From: Ideonella sp. B508-1 | GTDB lineage: Bacteria > Pseudomonadota > Gammaproteobacteria > Burkholderiales > Burkholderiaceae_C | Direction of reading: 5' to 3' | NCBI RefSeq assembly: GCF_000333615.1 | Contig: NZ_BADL01000084.1 | Location: 1-41,128 of the forward strand | Length of the DNA stretch: 41,128 nucleotides | In this document: one piece after another, positions 39,882-41,128 of the stretch | How the letters are laid out: every line of letters begins with the position of its first letter | How positions within the stretch are numbered: the stretch's first letter is position 1 | Notes under the pieces: generated by a model | Database searches by the model: none | The model's input: the letters and a program-made list of their open reading frames with translations, nothing else | Told to the model about the DNA's origin: nothing | Made by a program: the position numbers and the translations under genes

Positions 39882-40343
39882 CTATTTCTCGAAAATGGCG
39901 TCAATGAGTGCGATCGACGTGCCGACCACGAAAGCAACAATGCTGGCGACCATCAGAACGTACCAAGGCTTTGGAAAACCCGTGTCGAGCACCGCGACGG
40001 CCGGATTGGTCGGATTGACAGCCACTTGAACAGTACTTCCCGCAGCAAATTTCTTCACCATCTGACGTGCGGCGTCTTCCGTGCTTGGAAACGGCAGGCC
40101 TTCTGTGTGAACAGATGAACGGTATTCTCTGCCAGAGACCGAATATCGATACGAAAACTCGGGAAGGTAGGAAGTTCCATCACCATCGGTGTCCTCTCGG
40201 ACGGACGACTCGGTTATCGTAGCCGGCACCTTTGGCCAATCTTGCGCCTGACGATAGAGACGAATACGTCGCATTGACTTGATCGCCAGCGGTATTGCGC
40301 CAATGGCCAGAGTAATTCCGAATAGCGCAAGGTTGCTGGTCAT
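39882..40343 (-). CDS. DUF3592 family membrane protein
   Basis: A 153-residue protein. An N-terminal helix (about residues 4-22) is followed by a beta domain (RIRLYRQAQDWPKVPATITESSVREDTDGDGTSYLPEFSYRYSVSGREYRSSVHTEGLPFPSTEDAARQMVKKFAAGSTVQVAVNPTNPAVAVLDTG) and a C-terminal helix (about 125-147). W-P-x-x-x-A-x-I then Y-x-P-x-F-x-Y-x-Y-x-V and V-x-V-x-x-N-P are the DUF3592 signature. Function is unknown. The gene ends the region before the IS110-type element. Confidence 0.88.
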   Translation of the reverse strand: MTSNLALFGITLAIGAIPLAIKSMRRIRLYRQAQDWPKVPATITESSVREDTDGDGTSYLPEFSYRYSVSGREYRSSVHTEGLPFPSTEDAARQMVKKFAAGSTVQVAVNPTNPAVAVLDTGFPKPWYVLMVASIVAFVVGTSIALIDAIFEK

Positions 40344-40384
40344 AATGCTAAGGACGCCTCAACGTTGGAGGTAAGGGGCGCGGA

Positions 40385-40398
40385 GCCGGCTTGCCGGC
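40385..40398. repeat. Hairpin in the left flank of the IS110-type element
   Basis: GCCGGC-TT-GCCGGC lies in the 165 bases between the DUF3592 start and the transposase start. This noncoding stretch probably contains the left end of the insertion sequence. The exact terminus cannot be set without the right end. Confidence 0.4.
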
Positions 40399-40508
40399 GG
40401 AGCGTCCCGCTTGACCGAATACGAAGGGACTTCCCCAGTCCTGTGACGGTATCGAGGTACCAAGATTGACCTGTTGCGGAAGTTCAATCTGAACGGAAAG
40501 GGGAAGTC

Positions 40509-41128
40509 ATGGCGGAGATTACACGCAGCGCGGTGGCGCGGGTAGGGGTGGATCTGTCCAAGCGCGTGTTCCAGGTGCATGCGGTGGATCGCGGTGGCCG
40601 GGTGCTGGTGGCCAAGCCGATGTCGCCCGAGCGATTCTTTGCCTGGTGTGCCGAACTGCCTGTGGGCTGTCTGGTGGCGATGGAAGCCTGCGGTGGCGCA
40701 CATCACGTGGCACGCCGACTGCGTCTGCTGGGCCTGGATGCGCGGCTGATCGCCGGGCACTTCGTCACGCCTTACCGCATGGCCGGACGCAGCGGCAAGA
40801 ACGACGCCAATGACGCGGCGGCGATCTGCGAAGCCGCGGGCCGCCCGCACATGCGCTTCGTGCCGGTCAAGACCGCCGCGCAGCAAGGCCAGTTGGCCGT
40901 GCACCGGCTGCGCGAGGGCTTCAAGGAAGAACGCACCGCACTCATCAACCGCATCCGCGGCCTGCTCACCGAGTTCGGCCTGGTGTTCCCGCAAAGCCCC
41001 GAGGCGCTGCGCAAGGTGCTGGCCGAGGTGATCGAAGACGGGGCCAAGGCCACGGGCAAGGTGCGGTGGTTCATGCCCCGATTGTCCCCGAGCGGCAGAG
41101 GGCTTGCCGCGGCAGGCTATCGTCGGGT
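40509..41128 (+). mobile_element. IS110-family (IS1111 group) transposase, partial
   Basis: From ATG 40509 (just after GGAAAGGGG) the protein reads VARVGVDLSKRVFQVHAVDRGGRVLVAKPM...LVAMEACGGAHHVARRLRLLGLDARLIAGHFVTPYRMAGRSGKNDANDAAAICEAAGRP. The GVDLSK, MEACG and KNDANDA motifs supply acidic residues of the DEDD RuvC-like catalytic domain. Similarity to IS1111-type transposases holds to about residue 180 (EALRKVLAEVIED), then the sequence becomes GAKATGKVRWFMPRLSPSGRG, unlike the family. A break, indel or second insertion near 41040-41060 is therefore possible. The frame stays open to the window edge. Confidence 0.88.

Noticed and set aside
1..41128. CRISPR array
   Set aside because: No regularly spaced direct repeats and no cas-like gene were seen.

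Overview
The window is about 41 kb of very GC-rich DNA with dense, short-spaced genes. A chromosomal mnmG (gidA) gene next to a parS-like site, a dctSR/dctPQM dicarboxylate locus, azoR, and an IS1111-type IS110 transposase suggest a betaproteobacterium of the order Burkholderiales, perhaps the Rubrivivax/Ideonella/Roseateles/Leptothrix group. That placement comes from gene content and protein resemblance, not from a search. The parS-like site beside mnmG suggests an origin-proximal position.

Layout. 1-3145: partial mnmG, parS, a YkgJ-type cysteine-cluster protein, a DUF2061 membrane protein behind a Fur-like palindrome, then a Crp/Fnr regulator and a DUF2892 membrane protein separated by a perfect TGTGA-N6-TCACA operator. 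3160-7813: a peptide-secretion locus on the minus strand: LuxR-type regulator, 53-residue double-glycine precursor peptide, HlyD-type adaptor (frameshifted here) and C39-peptidase ABC exporter. A lux-box-like sequence sits at the right place in front of the peptide gene, and a terminator lies between peptide and exporter. 8040-11835: an unknown small protein and a NatAB-like ABC exporter translationally coupled to a secreted S33-type hydrolase with a suspected frameshift in its signal peptide. 11924-23349: housekeeping and stress genes (large thioredoxin-fold protein, acetyltransferase, PD-(D/E)XK-like protein, LysR/azoR/pirin, DUF4397 lipoprotein, M13 peptidase, methyltransferase). 23384-30068: a DctSR two-component system divergent from a TRAP dicarboxylate transporter (dctP-dctQ-dctM), preceded by a second dctP copy that has lost an internal block of about 76 codons. 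Twin TGTGGA-N2-TCCACA palindromes precede both dctP genes.

30192-41128: an accessory stretch of small, mostly monocistronic genes (acetyltransferases, VOC, SRPBCC, GFA, DUF1877, DUF1697, DUF6429, DUF3592, a DHFR-like protein) with a VapBC toxin-antitoxin pair, at least two decayed genes, and a partial IS110-family transposase running off the right edge.

The best candidate for an undescribed system is the LuxR/GG-peptide/exporter locus. It looks like a self-contained unit in which a LuxR-family protein with an altered ligand pocket switches on a short secreted peptide ending in SPRGGW, and the peptide is cleaved and exported by its own C39 ABC transporter. No luxI-type synthase is visible. 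The one-base shift in the HlyD gene means the exporter is either recently inactivated or mis-sequenced here.
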